A DNA stretch of 64,000 nucleotides from Brucella tritici (GTDB lineage Bacteria > Pseudomonadota > Alphaproteobacteria > Rhizobiales > Rhizobiaceae): positions 1-64,000 of the forward strand of contig NZ_WBWA01000002.1 of NCBI RefSeq assembly GCF_008932295.1, written 5' to 3'. How positions within the stretch are numbered: the stretch's first letter is position 1; each line of letters begins with the position of its first letter. The notes beneath the pieces were generated by a model. That model worked only from the letters and a program-made list of their open reading frames with translations, ran no database searches and was not told the DNA's origin. The translations under genes and the position numbers were made by a program. Below, one piece after another: positions 15,725 to 23,889 of this stretch.

Positions 15725-16015
15725 ATGCCGATACAGCGTCTTTCAGTGACGACGGTCGTCCCTTCGCGCCGTGATCCCTACAAGTACATTTCATTCACGT
15801 TGGAAACCGAGGCCGAGAGCTTCGACGACGTTTTCGAGAAGCTCGCCGAAGACGGTTGCTTAAAGGGCCACCGTATCCAGACGAATGAGATTGCAGACGG
15901 TACGCGAGTTGCCGTTGAACGCACCCCGCACATTGTCGGTTTGAACGGCATTGCGGTCATTTGCCCGGTTCATTTCGACTATGTCTATTCGCAGGAGATT
16001 TCCGCCGATGCGTAA
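15725..16015 (+). CDS. small phage protein (unknown)
   Basis: A 96-residue protein beginning MPIQRLSVTTVVPSR, predicted mixed alpha/beta with acidic helix ESFDDVFEKLAEDG. ATG at 15725 is supported by AAGGAAA six bases before it; the upstream extension to 15692 lacks one. It overlaps the RuvC-like gene start by eight bases, so the two are coupled. Not recognised. Confidence 0.6.
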   Translation: MPIQRLSVTTVVPSRRDPYKYISFTLETEAESFDDVFEKLAEDGCLKGHRIQTNEIADGTRVAVERTPHIVGLNGIAVICPVHFDYVYSQEISADA

Positions 16016-16577
16016 TCTCCCCCAACGAATGATTTTGTTTCTCGACGTCGCAACCCGCACCGGTTGGTGCGCAGGTCGGCCAGGCGAAACGCCGGAATAC
16101 GGTTCAAAGCGCCTTGCTCCTGAAGAAGCGCCGCCAGTGGCTATCGTTGCTCATTCGCAAATATTCATCCGTGAACTAATCGAAACCTACCGTCCGAACG
16201 TCATTATTGCGGAAAAGCCGGTATTTGCCGGAGCGATGAGAGGCAAAACTAACCACAAGACAACACGTCTCTTGCAGTGCCTTCCTTGGGCTATGGCCGC
16301 GACGGCTTACCACGAGAAAGTGTTCGACTACCGCGAAATGGATCAAGCTTCGATCCGCTATTTCATCCTTGGCCGGAAGCCGACCACCGGAAAAGCCAAG
16401 GAAGAAATTATGCGAGCTATGGAAGCGCTTGGCTTTGAACCGCAGGACGACAACGCTTCGGATGCCCTCGCGGGCTGGCTGTTCGCGTGTGGTGAGATTG
16501 CGCCGGATGTGAACCCCGCTCACACGACGCCGCTTTTTTCGCAACGAAGGGAAGCTACGACGGGGGATTTGTTTTGA
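16008..16577 (+). CDS. RuvC-like Holliday junction resolvase
   Basis: A 189-residue RNase H-fold nuclease. FLDVATRTGW gives the first catalytic Asp, IIAEKPVF the Glu at the third strand, and DDNASDALAGW the C-terminal Asp pair, all in RuvC order. It would resolve recombination or replication junctions before packaging. The start inside the stop of the preceding gene and the TGATG overlap with the next one place it in the middle of the early operon. Confidence 0.8.
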   Translation: MRNLPQRMILFLDVATRTGWCAGRPGETPEYGSKRLAPEEAPPVAIVAHSQIFIRELIETYRPNVIIAEKPVFAGAMRGKTNHKTTRLLQCLPWAMAATAYHEKVFDYREMDQASIRYFILGRKPTTGKAKEEIMRAMEALGFEPQDDNASDALAGWLFACGEIAPDVNPAHTTPLFSQRREATTGDLF

Positions 16578-17368
16578 TGGAACCAAAACTCCGAATTCTC
16601 TCACTTGGTGCGGGCGTCCAGTCTACGACGCTTGCGCTAATGGCCGCTCGCCGTGATATCGGCCCTATGCCCGACGCTGCAATCTTCGCTGATACCGGTT
16701 GGGAGCCGGAACATGTTTATCGGCATCTCGAATGGCTTGAAAAGCTCCTGCCGTTCCCTGTGCATCGCGTTACCGCAGGGAACATTCGCGACGGGCTTAT
16801 TGGTGGCTCGAAGGGCAACCGTTGGGCTTCTATCCCAGCATTCACCGACACCGGCCCGATTAGGCGTCAATGCACCAAGGAATACAAGATCGTCCCGATC
16901 CGTCGAAAAGTTCGGGAATTAGCAGGGATTGCAGGCAAGCGATCGCCAAAGTTCCCAATCGTCGAGCAGTGGATCGGAATGTCCTTCGACGAGGTAATTC
17001 GTATGAAGCCGTCGCGGGAAGATTGGCAAGTCAATCGCTGGCCGTTGATCGAGTTGCACATGACGCGGCGTGACTGTCTCAAATGGATGATGGAGCGGCA
17101 ATATCCCGAACCCCCTAAATCAGCCTGCATAGGTTGCCCCTACCACAACAACGATATGTGGAGGGACATGCGGGATAACGATCCCGTTTCGTGGGCCGAT
17201 GCGATCGAGATGGACAAGACTATCCGATCGGGTTTCCGGGGGATGAAGAAAGAACTTTTTCTCCATCGCTCTTGCGTCCCCCTCGATCAAGTCGATCTTT
17301 CGACAGCCGAGGACCGAGGCCAACTCAACCTTTTCTTGAATGAGTGCGAAGGGATGTGCGGGGTATGA
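16577..17368 (+). CDS. PP-loop ATPase, PAPS reductase/DndC-like family
   Basis: A 263-residue protein with the pyrophosphate-binding loop SLGAGVQSTTLAL at the N-terminus, a FADTGWEPEHVY strand-helix typical of adenylating N-type ATPases, RRQCTKEYKI with a conserved Cys, and a late cluster ACIGCPYHNND plus a terminal Cys that could hold zinc or an iron-sulfur site. The fold activates a substrate by adenylation, as in sulfate reduction or tRNA and DNA thiolation. Phage members of this type are common but uncharacterised as far as I know. No DndB, D or E partner is present, so phosphorothioation is not claimed. ATG at 16577 is in a TGATG overlap. Confidence 0.75.
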   Translation: MEPKLRILSLGAGVQSTTLALMAARRDIGPMPDAAIFADTGWEPEHVYRHLEWLEKLLPFPVHRVTAGNIRDGLIGGSKGNRWASIPAFTDTGPIRRQCTKEYKIVPIRRKVRELAGIAGKRSPKFPIVEQWIGMSFDEVIRMKPSREDWQVNRWPLIELHMTRRDCLKWMMERQYPEPPKSACIGCPYHNNDMWRDMRDNDPVSWADAIEMDKTIRSGFRGMKKELFLHRSCVPLDQVDLSTAEDRGQLNLFLNECEGMCGV

Positions 17369-17664
17369 GCCGAAAGCGCGCCGGTCTTTGGACCATGTTG
17401 CAGACGGCATCGAGCGAAGCGGATCGGATTTACGGGATACAAAAGGCGCTTGTCAGAAACGGAATGCGTGACAAGCCGTGTCCCGATCAGATCGCAAAAG
17501 CAGACGTCTTTTCCGACATAGCCGATCTCATATCGACGATTATCCCGGTGAAAGCAGACGTCGCGAAAGTCCTCGCACCCGTCGCCAAAGCTAGAGCGAA
17601 ACCCGGTCAAACCGGGTTCGCCGACCAGCAATCAGACAATCAAATCGACAATTCAGAACAATAG
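17365..17664 (+). CDS. small phage protein (unknown)
   Basis: A 99-residue protein, MSRKRAGLWTMLQ..., helical with a Gln/Asn-rich C-terminus. It overlaps the PP-loop gene stop by ATGA and is followed by the primase-helicase gene after 12 bases. No domain seen. Confidence 0.55.
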   Translation: MSRKRAGLWTMLQTASSEADRIYGIQKALVRNGMRDKPCPDQIAKADVFSDIADLISTIIPVKADVAKVLAPVAKARAKPGQTGFADQQSDNQIDNSEQ

Positions 17665-17676
17665 GGGCGGCTTTCG

Positions 17677-19884
17677 ATGGCTGACAATGGCGATAAGTTT
17701 GCAGGCTTTGCCGGTGAGGTTGCCCGCGAACTCCTCGGCGAGCCAAACAAGCACCTTTCAACAACGAGCGAGCTTCGCTTCGGGAACAAGGGATCAGTTT
17801 CGATTGATCTTGAAAAGGGCACTTGGTTCGACCACGGCGAAAACACCGGAGGCGGCGTTCTCGCACTCATAGAAAGAGAAACCGGCCGCAAGGGCCGGGA
17901 GGCAGTCGAATGGCTGCGCGAGAAAGGCTTCCACGTTGAAGACAAGGCATCGTCCAGCAACCGGGACTATGCGCCGGACAATGGCAATTCTCGCCGCAAT
18001 GACGAGAACATGAAGCCGGTCAAGACGTGGGACTATGTCGACGAGAAAGGCGTTCTGCTTTTCCAAGTTGTGCGGCTTGAGAACGGCGAAGTAGGAAAAG
18101 ACGGCAAGCCGGAGAAAACATACCGGCAACGTCGCCCGGACCCTTCGAAGGGCGGAGGCTGGAACTGGTCGACAAAGGACGTTCGGCAGGTTCCCTATCG
18201 GCTGCCCGACCTTCAAAAGGCATTGGACAAAAACCACATCGTTTTCGTGGTTGAGGGCGAAAAGGCCGCCGACAGGCTGCTCGACCTTGGGGTTCCAGCA
18301 ACGACAAATGCACGCGGTGCCGGGAAATGGCTCGCGGAACTTAGCGACTATCTCAAAGGTGCCCGCGTTGTCGTGCTCGCGGATGACGATCCGCAGGCCC
18401 GACACCAAAAGACCAATGAGCCACTATTTCATGATGACGGACGCCCAAAGTTTGTCGGTATCGACCATGCAAATAGCGTGGCAGCATCCCTGCTTGGGAA
18501 GGCTTCGGAAGTCCGCGTCGTCCAATTGACGGACAACAAGAAAAAAGAAGACGTCGTCGACTGGCTTGATGACGGTCACACTGTCGAGGAGCTTTACCAG
18601 ATCGCGGCCAAGGCTCCCAAATTCACGCCCCCGGCCTTCAAATCGAAGTTCAACGCGGTTCCGTGGGACGCCTTCGACGCCCCAGCCCAAGAGCACGAGT
18701 ATCTAATCAAGGGCATTCTCACTCGTGGGGAAGTGTCGATAGTTTCAGGCGCGTCAAAGAGCGGGAAAACATTCTTGATCCTTGATGCGGCCATGGCAGT
18801 TGCTCGCGGCGTTAACTGGATGGGCCGCAAGTCTCGCCGTGGCGGCGTGATCTATCAGGCGGGTGAAGGCCAGAAGGGCCTCCGAAAGCGCATCAAGGCA
18901 TATCGCCAATGGCACGGCCTTGTTGCTTCCGACAATCTGCCGTTCGTATTCATGCCCGCCCGGCTCAACCTGTACCAGAACGACGACCAGACAAACGAGT
19001 TCATTGAAGAAGCCAAGTATTGGGCGTCAACCTTCGATGCACCGCTTGAGCTGGTCGTCATCGATACTTGGGCGACGGCGACGGTCGGCGCGAATGAGAA
19101 CGACGGCAAAGACGTCGGATCGGTATTGGAACGCGGACGCCGCATATCGGAAGCGTTGAACTGCCACGTTCTTTTTGTGCACCACATGAATGCGGAGGGC
19201 ACGAAGGTTCGTGGCCATTCCTCGCTTATTGCCAACCTCGAAAACGCTCTCATTGTCCGTTTGGCCGATGGGTTGCACGACGAAGATGGGCGGCAAATCC
19301 GCGAAGTTTTCTTGCAGAAGAACAAGGAAGGCGAAGACGGGATCACGTTCCGATTTGCTCTTTCGCAGGTCAAGATTGGCAAAGACGAGGACGGCGATCC
19401 TATTACGTCTTGCGTCGTCGTCACGCCAAAGGGCGAAGGCTCAGACGAGGCACCGGAGAAGCGACCGAACATATCCGACAAGGAAAATGTTCTCCTGACC
19501 GCGATCCAGAACGCGCTAACCGAACACGGCACCGATGCGCCGCCTTCGATGGGGCTGCCCAGCGACGTGCGCATTGTCCATTGGCAAAAGGTTATCGAGG
19601 CTTTTGACAAGCTCGATTTCGAATATGCGGCCGAGAAGAACGACGACGAGAAAACCCGTCAGCGCAAGCTTGATGCACGCCGCAAGGAACTCGGCCGTCG
19701 TGGCGAGCGGCTATTCCACAAGGGGCTTATCGCCCGCGATAGCCCGCATGTCTGGCTAACGCCAAAGGCTAAGCGGCGCTTCCATAAGCAGGAAGACACA
19801 CGCCAGCCGATCACACCCACCGAACCAAGCAACGTCAACATGGCGGCCGTCGAAGAAGCGGGCGTACTATGGGGGAACGATTGA
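17677..19884 (+). CDS. primase-helicase (toprim plus RepA-like ATPase)
   Basis: A 735-residue replication protein. Residues about 30-95 resemble the DNA-binding head of phage primases (WFDHGENTGGG), about 185-290 form a toprim domain (VFVVEGEKAADRL, then VVVLADDD), and about 340-600 form a RepA/AAA_25 hexameric ATPase with GASKSGKT near 360, LVVIDTWATA near 457 and a sensor-like FVHHMNAEG. The C-terminal 100 residues include a winged-helix-like segment. Together it can prime and unwind the phage origin. It starts 12 bases after the preceding gene, with GGGGCGG in between. Confidence 0.9.
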   Translation: MADNGDKFAGFAGEVARELLGEPNKHLSTTSELRFGNKGSVSIDLEKGTWFDHGENTGGGVLALIERETGRKGREAVEWLREKGFHVEDKASSSNRDYAPDNGNSRRNDENMKPVKTWDYVDEKGVLLFQVVRLENGEVGKDGKPEKTYRQRRPDPSKGGGWNWSTKDVRQVPYRLPDLQKALDKNHIVFVVEGEKAADRLLDLGVPATTNARGAGKWLAELSDYLKGARVVVLADDDPQARHQKTNEPLFHDDGRPKFVGIDHANSVAASLLGKASEVRVVQLTDNKKKEDVVDWLDDGHTVEELYQIAAKAPKFTPPAFKSKFNAVPWDAFDAPAQEHEYLIKGILTRGEVSIVSGASKSGKTFLILDAAMAVARGVNWMGRKSRRGGVIYQAGEGQKGLRKRIKAYRQWHGLVASDNLPFVFMPARLNLYQNDDQTNEFIEEAKYWASTFDAPLELVVIDTWATATVGANENDGKDVGSVLERGRRISEALNCHVLFVHHMNAEGTKVRGHSSLIANLENALIVRLADGLHDEDGRQIREVFLQKNKEGEDGITFRFALSQVKIGKDEDGDPITSCVVVTPKGEGSDEAPEKRPNISDKENVLLTAIQNALTEHGTDAPPSMGLPSDVRIVHWQKVIEAFDKLDFEYAAEKNDDEKTRQRKLDARRKELGRRGERLFHKGLIARDSPHVWLTPKAKRRFHKQEDTRQPITPTEPSNVNMAAVEEAGVLWGND

Positions 19885-20297
19885 CACACTACGATGATGT
19901 TTGGACCCCGAAACTTGTCGGGGAAGTCCTCGTCGATGCTGCAAAATGGTCGATTGCCAGCGCCGGGCGCACCGGCCCGGCTGACGACCGTAACGGCATT
20001 CTCGAAAAGCTCGACCCAGAGAATGTCGTCCCTTCCCGCAAGTGGATGCTTTCACCTGCTCGCGTTTCGCTTCTCGAAAAAGCGATCCATTGGCCAACGA
20101 TTTACCTCAAAGGCAACGACGGCGCAGCGCGCGTGCTGCAACTCTGGTTGCGGTGCAAATGCACCCGCTACCGCTTTGGGAACGCTGTCGATGACAAGGG
20201 CTGGTCACGTGCCACCGCCTACAGGCTCCGCGACAAGGCTCTCTCCACCATTTCCCAAGGATTGGACCGCGACGAGATTGAGGTTCCGCGCCGATGA
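19869..20297 (+). CDS. phage protein with C-terminal HTH-like segment
   Basis: A 142-residue protein overlapping the primase-helicase gene by 16 bases. The C-terminal region GWSRATAYRLRDKALSTI looks like a recognition helix pair. Similar proteins follow replication genes in rhizobial phages, from memory. Role unknown; DNA binding is plausible. Confidence 0.6.
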   Translation: MGERLTHYDDVWTPKLVGEVLVDAAKWSIASAGRTGPADDRNGILEKLDPENVVPSRKWMLSPARVSLLEKAIHWPTIYLKGNDGAARVLQLWLRCKCTRYRFGNAVDDKGWSRATAYRLRDKALSTISQGLDRDEIEVPRR

Positions 20298-20500
20298 CAC
20301 AGCCAAATCTAATCTTCATTCGTCGCGCCCGTAAATCGGCCTGCCCGGTTCGCGTGTTTCAGAAGCGGCCATATGCCAAGGCGGCCGCGATAGGGATGCA
20401 TCGCGCGGGGGTTAGTCAGCGGGAGATTTGCCGGAGGCTGGAAATTAGTCAATCGCTCCTGACCTCGTTTATTGCCCCCTTCTCGATCTTTCGGATTTGA
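20294..20500 (+). CDS. small HTH protein
   Basis: A 68-residue protein with a resolvase-type helix-turn-helix, MHRAGVSQREICRRLEIS, and almost nothing else. Its start overlaps the preceding stop by ATGA and its own stop is followed by a strong terminator, so it closes this early transcript. Confidence 0.65.
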   Translation: MTQPNLIFIRRARKSACPVRVFQKRPYAKAAAIGMHRAGVSQREICRRLEISQSLLTSFIAPFSIFRI

Positions 20501-20510
20501 GCCATACTGA

Positions 20511-20545
20511 GAAAGCCCCGCTAAGTCGGGGCTTTCATTTTATTT
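20511..20545 (+). terminator. early operon terminator
   Basis: Perfect 10-bp stem GAAAGCCCCG / CGGGGCTTTC, loop CTAAGT, followed by ATTTTATTT. It separates the replication genes from the toxin-antitoxin unit. Confidence 0.92.
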
Positions 20546-20548
20546 GCT

Positions 20549-20591
20549 ATTAGCTAATTTTTATATTGCATTTCGATTAGCATATTGCTAA
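20549..20591 (+). promoter_or_regulatory. toxin-antitoxin operator/promoter region
   Basis: Two palindromes, ATTAGCTAAT (20549-20558) and TTAGCATATTGCTAA (20577-20591), share TTAGC half-sites and lie directly before the toxin ATG at 20601 in an AT-rich stretch. They are likely binding sites of the HTH antitoxin and differ from the prophage repressor operator. Confidence 0.6.
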
Positions 20592-20600
20592 CTTCAACTC

Positions 20601-20855
20601 ATGAAACAGATCACTTACTCCCGCGAAGCAACTAAGACCTTGATCAAGATGCCAGCCAACACGGCGAAGCTGATCCGGTCGAAGATTGAACAGTATGCAG
20701 CCGATCCGGCAAGCCTTGCGAATAACGTCAAGGCGCTCAAGGGCGGCGAAGGATTGCTTCGCCTGCGGGTTGGCGACTGGCGCGTTATCTTCACAGAAGA
20801 CGGGCGCATTCTCGAAGTAATTAAGATCGCGCCGCGTGGCGGCGCATACGAATAA
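20601..20855 (+). CDS. RelE/ParE superfamily toxin
   Basis: An 84-residue protein with the compact RelE fold: ATKTLIKMPANTA in the first helix, LKGGEGLLRLRVGDWRVIF as the beta hairpin with conserved Arg residues, and a final strand EVIKIAPRGG. Such toxins cut mRNA on the ribosome or poison gyrase; this one looks like the RelE/HigB type. The toxin gene comes first and the antitoxin follows after 11 bases, the HigBA-like order. Own operators and a terminator upstream make it an independent module. Confidence 0.85.
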   Translation: MKQITYSREATKTLIKMPANTAKLIRSKIEQYAADPASLANNVKALKGGEGLLRLRVGDWRVIFTEDGRILEVIKIAPRGGAYE

Positions 20856-20866
20856 GGAGAACGGAA

Positions 20867-21238
20867 ATGAACGTTCAAATCATCAAGACGCCGCAGGGGG
20901 AGGAAATGGCAGTTCTCCCCAAGGCCGATTACGATAAGCTGCTTGAGGCTTTCGAGGATCGCGAAGACATTGCAGCCGCCCGCACTTTCCGCGAAAAGTT
21001 GGCTGCTGGCGAAGAAGAATTGATCCCGGCCGAGTTCGTCAACCGCATGATTGACGGCGAGAACAAAATCAAGGTTTGGCGTGACTATCGCGGCATGAGC
21101 GCAAAGGCACTCGCAGAAACCGCCGGTATCAGCGCCGCCTACTTGTCGCAGATTGAAAAGGGTGTCCGCGAAGGCTCTCTCGACGCGATGAAGAAAATCG
21201 CGGAAGCGCTTAAGGTTACGATCGACGAACTCGTTTGA
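20867..21238 (+). CDS. HTH antitoxin of the RelE-type module
   Basis: A 123-residue two-domain antitoxin. Residues 1-60 resemble the toxin-wrapping part of Phd/Fic-type antitoxins (MAVLPKADYDKLLE), and 65-123 are an XRE helix-turn-helix (RDYRGMSAKALAETAGISAAYLSQIEKG). It should neutralise the toxin and repress the pair through the palindromes at 20549-20591. AAGGAGA before the start. Confidence 0.85.
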   Translation: MNVQIIKTPQGEEMAVLPKADYDKLLEAFEDREDIAAARTFREKLAAGEEELIPAEFVNRMIDGENKIKVWRDYRGMSAKALAETAGISAAYLSQIEKGVREGSLDAMKKIAEALKVTIDELV

Positions 21239-21250
21239 GGTGAGATTGCC

Positions 21251-21478
21251 ATGAAAATCCGTCAGCGCCGTAATGGTGAATGGTGCATGGAGCACAACGG
21301 CGTGGAAGCGCCGTACGACGTCGAGAAAGAGAGAGGCGAAGCGTTTTCCGTTTACGACCTCGAGGACGAGGATCGCGAAAAGCCGATTGCCTTTCATGTC
21401 GATCAGGACACAGCGGAAGCGCTTACCCGCGCTCACTTCAAGACGATCGCGGGCAAGCTTGGGCTTCGGGGAGATTGA
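21251..21478 (+). CDS. small acidic protein (unknown)
   Basis: A 75-residue protein starting MKIRQRRNGEWCMEH, with an acidic centre (DLEDEDREK). It follows the antitoxin by 12 bases and precedes the next gene by two, so it belongs to the same transcript. No family recognised. Confidence 0.55.
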   Translation: MKIRQRRNGEWCMEHNGVEAPYDVEKERGEAFSVYDLEDEDREKPIAFHVDQDTAEALTRAHFKTIAGKLGLRGD

Positions 21479-21480
21479 AC

Positions 21481-21720
21481 ATGATTATGCCCGGCAATTC
21501 GCGCGAGGTGGTTGTCAAAGCCCTTGAGGGCCTTTCACTCGCGCCGCACACTCTCGCAAGCAAGGTTATCAATGATCTTGAAGACGCTGGTTTCCGCGTC
21601 GTCGAATACCAAGAGCTATCCGGCATAATCCGGGATTTGCTGGATATGGCCGAACGACATGGCAGCATGCACCCGTCCGTTATCCGGGCAAAGGCGCTTA
21701 TCGAAATCCTAGGCGCATAG
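21481..21720 (+). CDS. small helical protein (unknown)
   Basis: A 79-residue protein, MIMPGNSREVVVKAL..., predicted all-helical. The upstream open extension to 21280 overlaps the previous gene in another frame and is rejected. GGAGATTGAAC precedes the ATG. No function recognised. Confidence 0.55.
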   Translation: MIMPGNSREVVVKALEGLSLAPHTLASKVINDLEDAGFRVVEYQELSGIIRDLLDMAERHGSMHPSVIRAKALIEILGA

Positions 21721-21736
21721 AGGAGGAGAAAGCGGC

Positions 21737-22417
21737 ATGTGCGGACGCTTCACGCAAACTTACACGTGGGCCGAAATCTATGCGATGTATAACCTAACGG
21801 CGACCACGCCCCGGAATATCCAGCCTCGATATAACATCGCCCCGACGACGCAAGTCGGCGTTATCACGCAGGAAGGCGAACACCTGGCCTATTCAGAAAT
21901 GCGATGGTGGCTTGTGCCGTCTTGGTGGTCGAAGGATTTGAAAAGCGTCCCGACAACGTTCAATGCGAGGTCGGAAGATATCGCAAGCAAGCCGATGTTT
22001 CGGACGGCCCTGAAAAGCACGCGCTGTTTGATACCTGCAACGGGCTTTTTCGAATGGTCGGGGCCGAAAGAGGCGCGCTTACCGTGGTTTATTTCGGCCA
22101 AAGACGGGCGTCCGTTGACGTTCGCAGGATTGTATGACCGTTGGAAGGATCGCGAAACCGGCGAGGAGGTGACAAGCTGCACAATTATCACCTGCGATGC
22201 GAACCCTTTCATGCAGAAAATCCATACCCGCATGCCCGTCATTTTGCAGGAAAGCGACTGGCGCGCTTGGCTCGCCGAGCCGCGCGTCGATCTATTGAAG
22301 CCTGCGAATGACGACAACTTGCAGGCTTGGCGCGTTTCCACGAACGTCAATTCGAGCCGCTATCAGGGCGAAGACACTATGCAGCCCATCGAGACGGGCG
22401 GCCTACTGGACGGCTAA
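21737..22417 (+). CDS. SRAP/HMCES-family abasic-site protein (YedK-like)
   Basis: A 226-residue SOS-response-associated peptidase domain protein. The catalytic Cys2 follows the initiator Met (MCGRFTQ), with Asn in FNARSED, Glu in GFFEW and His in HTRMPVI, the set needed for thiazolidine crosslinking to abasic sites in single-stranded DNA. Full family length. AGGAGGAG precedes the ATG. In a phage it may shield replicating DNA; hosts have their own copy, so this is an accessory gain. Confidence 0.9.
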   Translation: MCGRFTQTYTWAEIYAMYNLTATTPRNIQPRYNIAPTTQVGVITQEGEHLAYSEMRWWLVPSWWSKDLKSVPTTFNARSEDIASKPMFRTALKSTRCLIPATGFFEWSGPKEARLPWFISAKDGRPLTFAGLYDRWKDRETGEEVTSCTIITCDANPFMQKIHTRMPVILQESDWRAWLAEPRVDLLKPANDDNLQAWRVSTNVNSSRYQGEDTMQPIETGGLLDG

Positions 22418-22460
22418 TTTCGACGCCCTACCTTCCATCTTCAATGAGGGAGCCGTCGAT

Positions 22461-22676
22461 ATGCCATTTCATTTGAATTCCGTGCCCGGTCCAAAACATG
22501 AGGGTAAATATTCTGACCGCAACATCGATTGTCAGGAAGCTGTCGCGGGGGCTGTTGTCGATATCATCGAACAAGCGGAAAAGGCTGGTTGGACGGCCGT
22601 AGAGGCCGCCCGAGCGATCAACGATGTTTCGCGGGGATTGTTCGTCGGCATTCAGGGAAAAGACCCGAACGAATAG
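22461..22676 (+). CDS. small phage protein (unknown)
   Basis: A 71-residue protein, MPFHLNSVPGPKHEG, with a helix VVDIIEQAEKAGWTAVEAARAI shared by many alphaproteobacterial small proteins in composition only. Last rightward gene before the leftward accessory operon; GAGGGAG lies ahead of the start. Imperfect inverted repeats near 22690-22725 may terminate both converging transcripts. Confidence 0.5.
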   Translation: MPFHLNSVPGPKHEGKYSDRNIDCQEAVAGAVVDIIEQAEKAGWTAVEAARAINDVSRGLFVGIQGKDPNE

Positions 22677-22738
22677 CCTCACCTGCCACGTCTAAGCCAG
22701 TTTGGGAAATTGGCTTCCGTTAGACCGTCTGGCAATGT

Positions 22739-22876
22739 TCAGCCCGTCAGCTTGATTTGTTCCGCTATAAGCTGCTGTTCGGACGAGGCCCATTTGATGC
22801 CTAAAGCTCGTGCTTCTTCAAATGGGTTTTGTGCGCTCTCTCTTTCGAACGTGATTAAATCAATTAACAAATTCAT
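22739..22876 (-). CDS. small protein (unknown, 45 aa)
   Basis: A short frame MNLLIDLITFERES... whose ATG overlaps the nuclease stop as ATGA, matching the gene packing of the operon. It has an acidic amphipathic helix and ends in IKLTG. Last gene of the leftward accessory operon. Too short for family assignment. Confidence 0.5.
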   Translation of the reverse strand: MNLLIDLITFERESAQNPFEEARALGIKWASSEQQLIAEQIKLTG

Positions 22877-23238
22877 TTTACGCACCACGGTTCACGTTTG
22901 CCACGCCACGGGCGGGCAAGTTCTTCCTCTATTAAGATCGACCCGACGTCAACGCCTTCGACGTAGGCCGTCGCCAGTGTGCGGCCGTAGCGATCCTTGT
23001 TGCGGCCGGACTTCGGGTCGCCCCGTTCCATTTCAAAACCCGGTGATGCAAGCAATTCCTGCAACCGACGCTTGGCGACGCGCCCGAGGCGTCGCTCGGC
23101 ATCACATTTCGCGTTGCGGGTTTCCGGTGCATCGATATTCGCAATGCGGACATGCTCGCCGTCAATGACGAATGTGTCGCCGTCCAATGCCTGCGGTGCG
23201 CTGGTCATGATGGCCGCCGCAAGAAGAACCTCAATCAT
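22873..23238 (-). CDS. thermonuclease-family (SNase-like) exported protein
   Basis: A 121-residue staphylococcal-nuclease-like domain: DGDTFVIDGEHVRIANIDAPE at the OB-fold start, and KDRYGRTLA with the catalytic Arg later. A short hydrophobic N-terminus (MIEVLLAAAIMTSAPQA) looks like a weak signal peptide. GGGGGTAATT precedes ATG. Such small nucleases are common in rhizobial phages and plasmids; export would let it degrade DNA in the periplasm, which is inferred. Confidence 0.8.
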   Translation of the reverse strand: MIEVLLAAAIMTSAPQALDGDTFVIDGEHVRIANIDAPETRNAKCDAERRLGRVAKRRLQELLASPGFEMERGDPKSGRNKDRYGRTLATAYVEGVDVGSILIEEELARPWRGKREPWCVK

Positions 23239-23250
23239 AATTACCCCCGA

Positions 23251-23547
23251 TTAGTATCCCCTCGCCGACTTCGGAAGTGGAGCGGCAACCGCCCCTGCAC
23301 CCGAATTACTCGGAAAATCAAACATGAGCCGAACCCGCCTCGACCCGCAGGACGGGCACTTCATGCGATCCTGCAAAAAGGTTAGCGGCATGTCCCTACC
23401 GCGCGTGCAGACGAGCGTTTGAACGTCAAGTTCCGTGCTAAACAAGCATTCGCGAACCGACTTCATTGCGTCTCTTTTGCCCCACGCGCACCGCAGTCTT
23501 ATGCGGACGCTGTGCGTGTAGGCGTCTCCTAATGTCTCAACCTGCAT
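23251..23547 (-). CDS. zinc-ribbon phage protein (unknown)
   Basis: A 98-residue protein with MKCPSCGSRRVRL near the C-terminus as the clear half of a zinc ribbon; an earlier RLRCAWG and LVCTRGRD may provide other Cys ligands. A TTG-initiated extension to 23583 is possible, but ATG at 23547 fits better with related small proteins. Function unknown. Confidence 0.5.
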   Translation of the reverse strand: MQVETLGDAYTHSVRIRLRCAWGKRDAMKSVRECLFSTELDVQTLVCTRGRDMPLTFLQDRMKCPSCGSRRVRLMFDFPSNSGAGAVAAPLPKSARGY

Positions 23548-23642
23548 GAGAACATCATGAGAACAAAACTTGGCGAACGTCAATGCGCGGCGTGTTCACG
23601 AACAGAAACAAGCGGCGGAATAGCGCAGGTTTTCCCCGCTGT

Positions 23643-23834
23643 TCAACTATCGATTAAGTGGTCGGTCACAGCGAACCCGACGAGCGCTTTATAAGCGGAA
23701 AGCGCCGAAATCCCCCATAAAACCGCATGAACGTACCAAGGCCACACCTCGGACCCGAGCCAATAATTCAGCCCAACGCACACGATGACCCCGAATATCC
23801 CGGCCGTAATCGCAAGCTTTTCGGATTTCTTCAT
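23643..23834 (-). CDS. small two-pass membrane protein
   Basis: A 63-residue protein with two hydrophobic helices (about 8-25 and 36-55) joined by GSEVWPWYVH, and charged ends. Strong ribosome site GGGAGAGGG. It could be an exclusion or inner-membrane accessory protein, but nothing specific supports that. Confidence 0.6.
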   Translation of the reverse strand: MKKSEKLAITAGIFGVIVCVGLNYWLGSEVWPWYVHAVLWGISALSAYKALVGFAVTDHLIDS

Positions 23835-23889
23835 ATGCCCTCTCCCGCTTCAAAATCGGGAGAGAGGCTAGTTCGAATTTAGACCGGGT

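Noticed and set aside
16577..17368. DNA phosphorothioation system (DndC) interpretation
   Set aside because: Only the PP-loop fold is shared; there are no DndA, B, D or E genes nearby and the Cys pattern is not specific.
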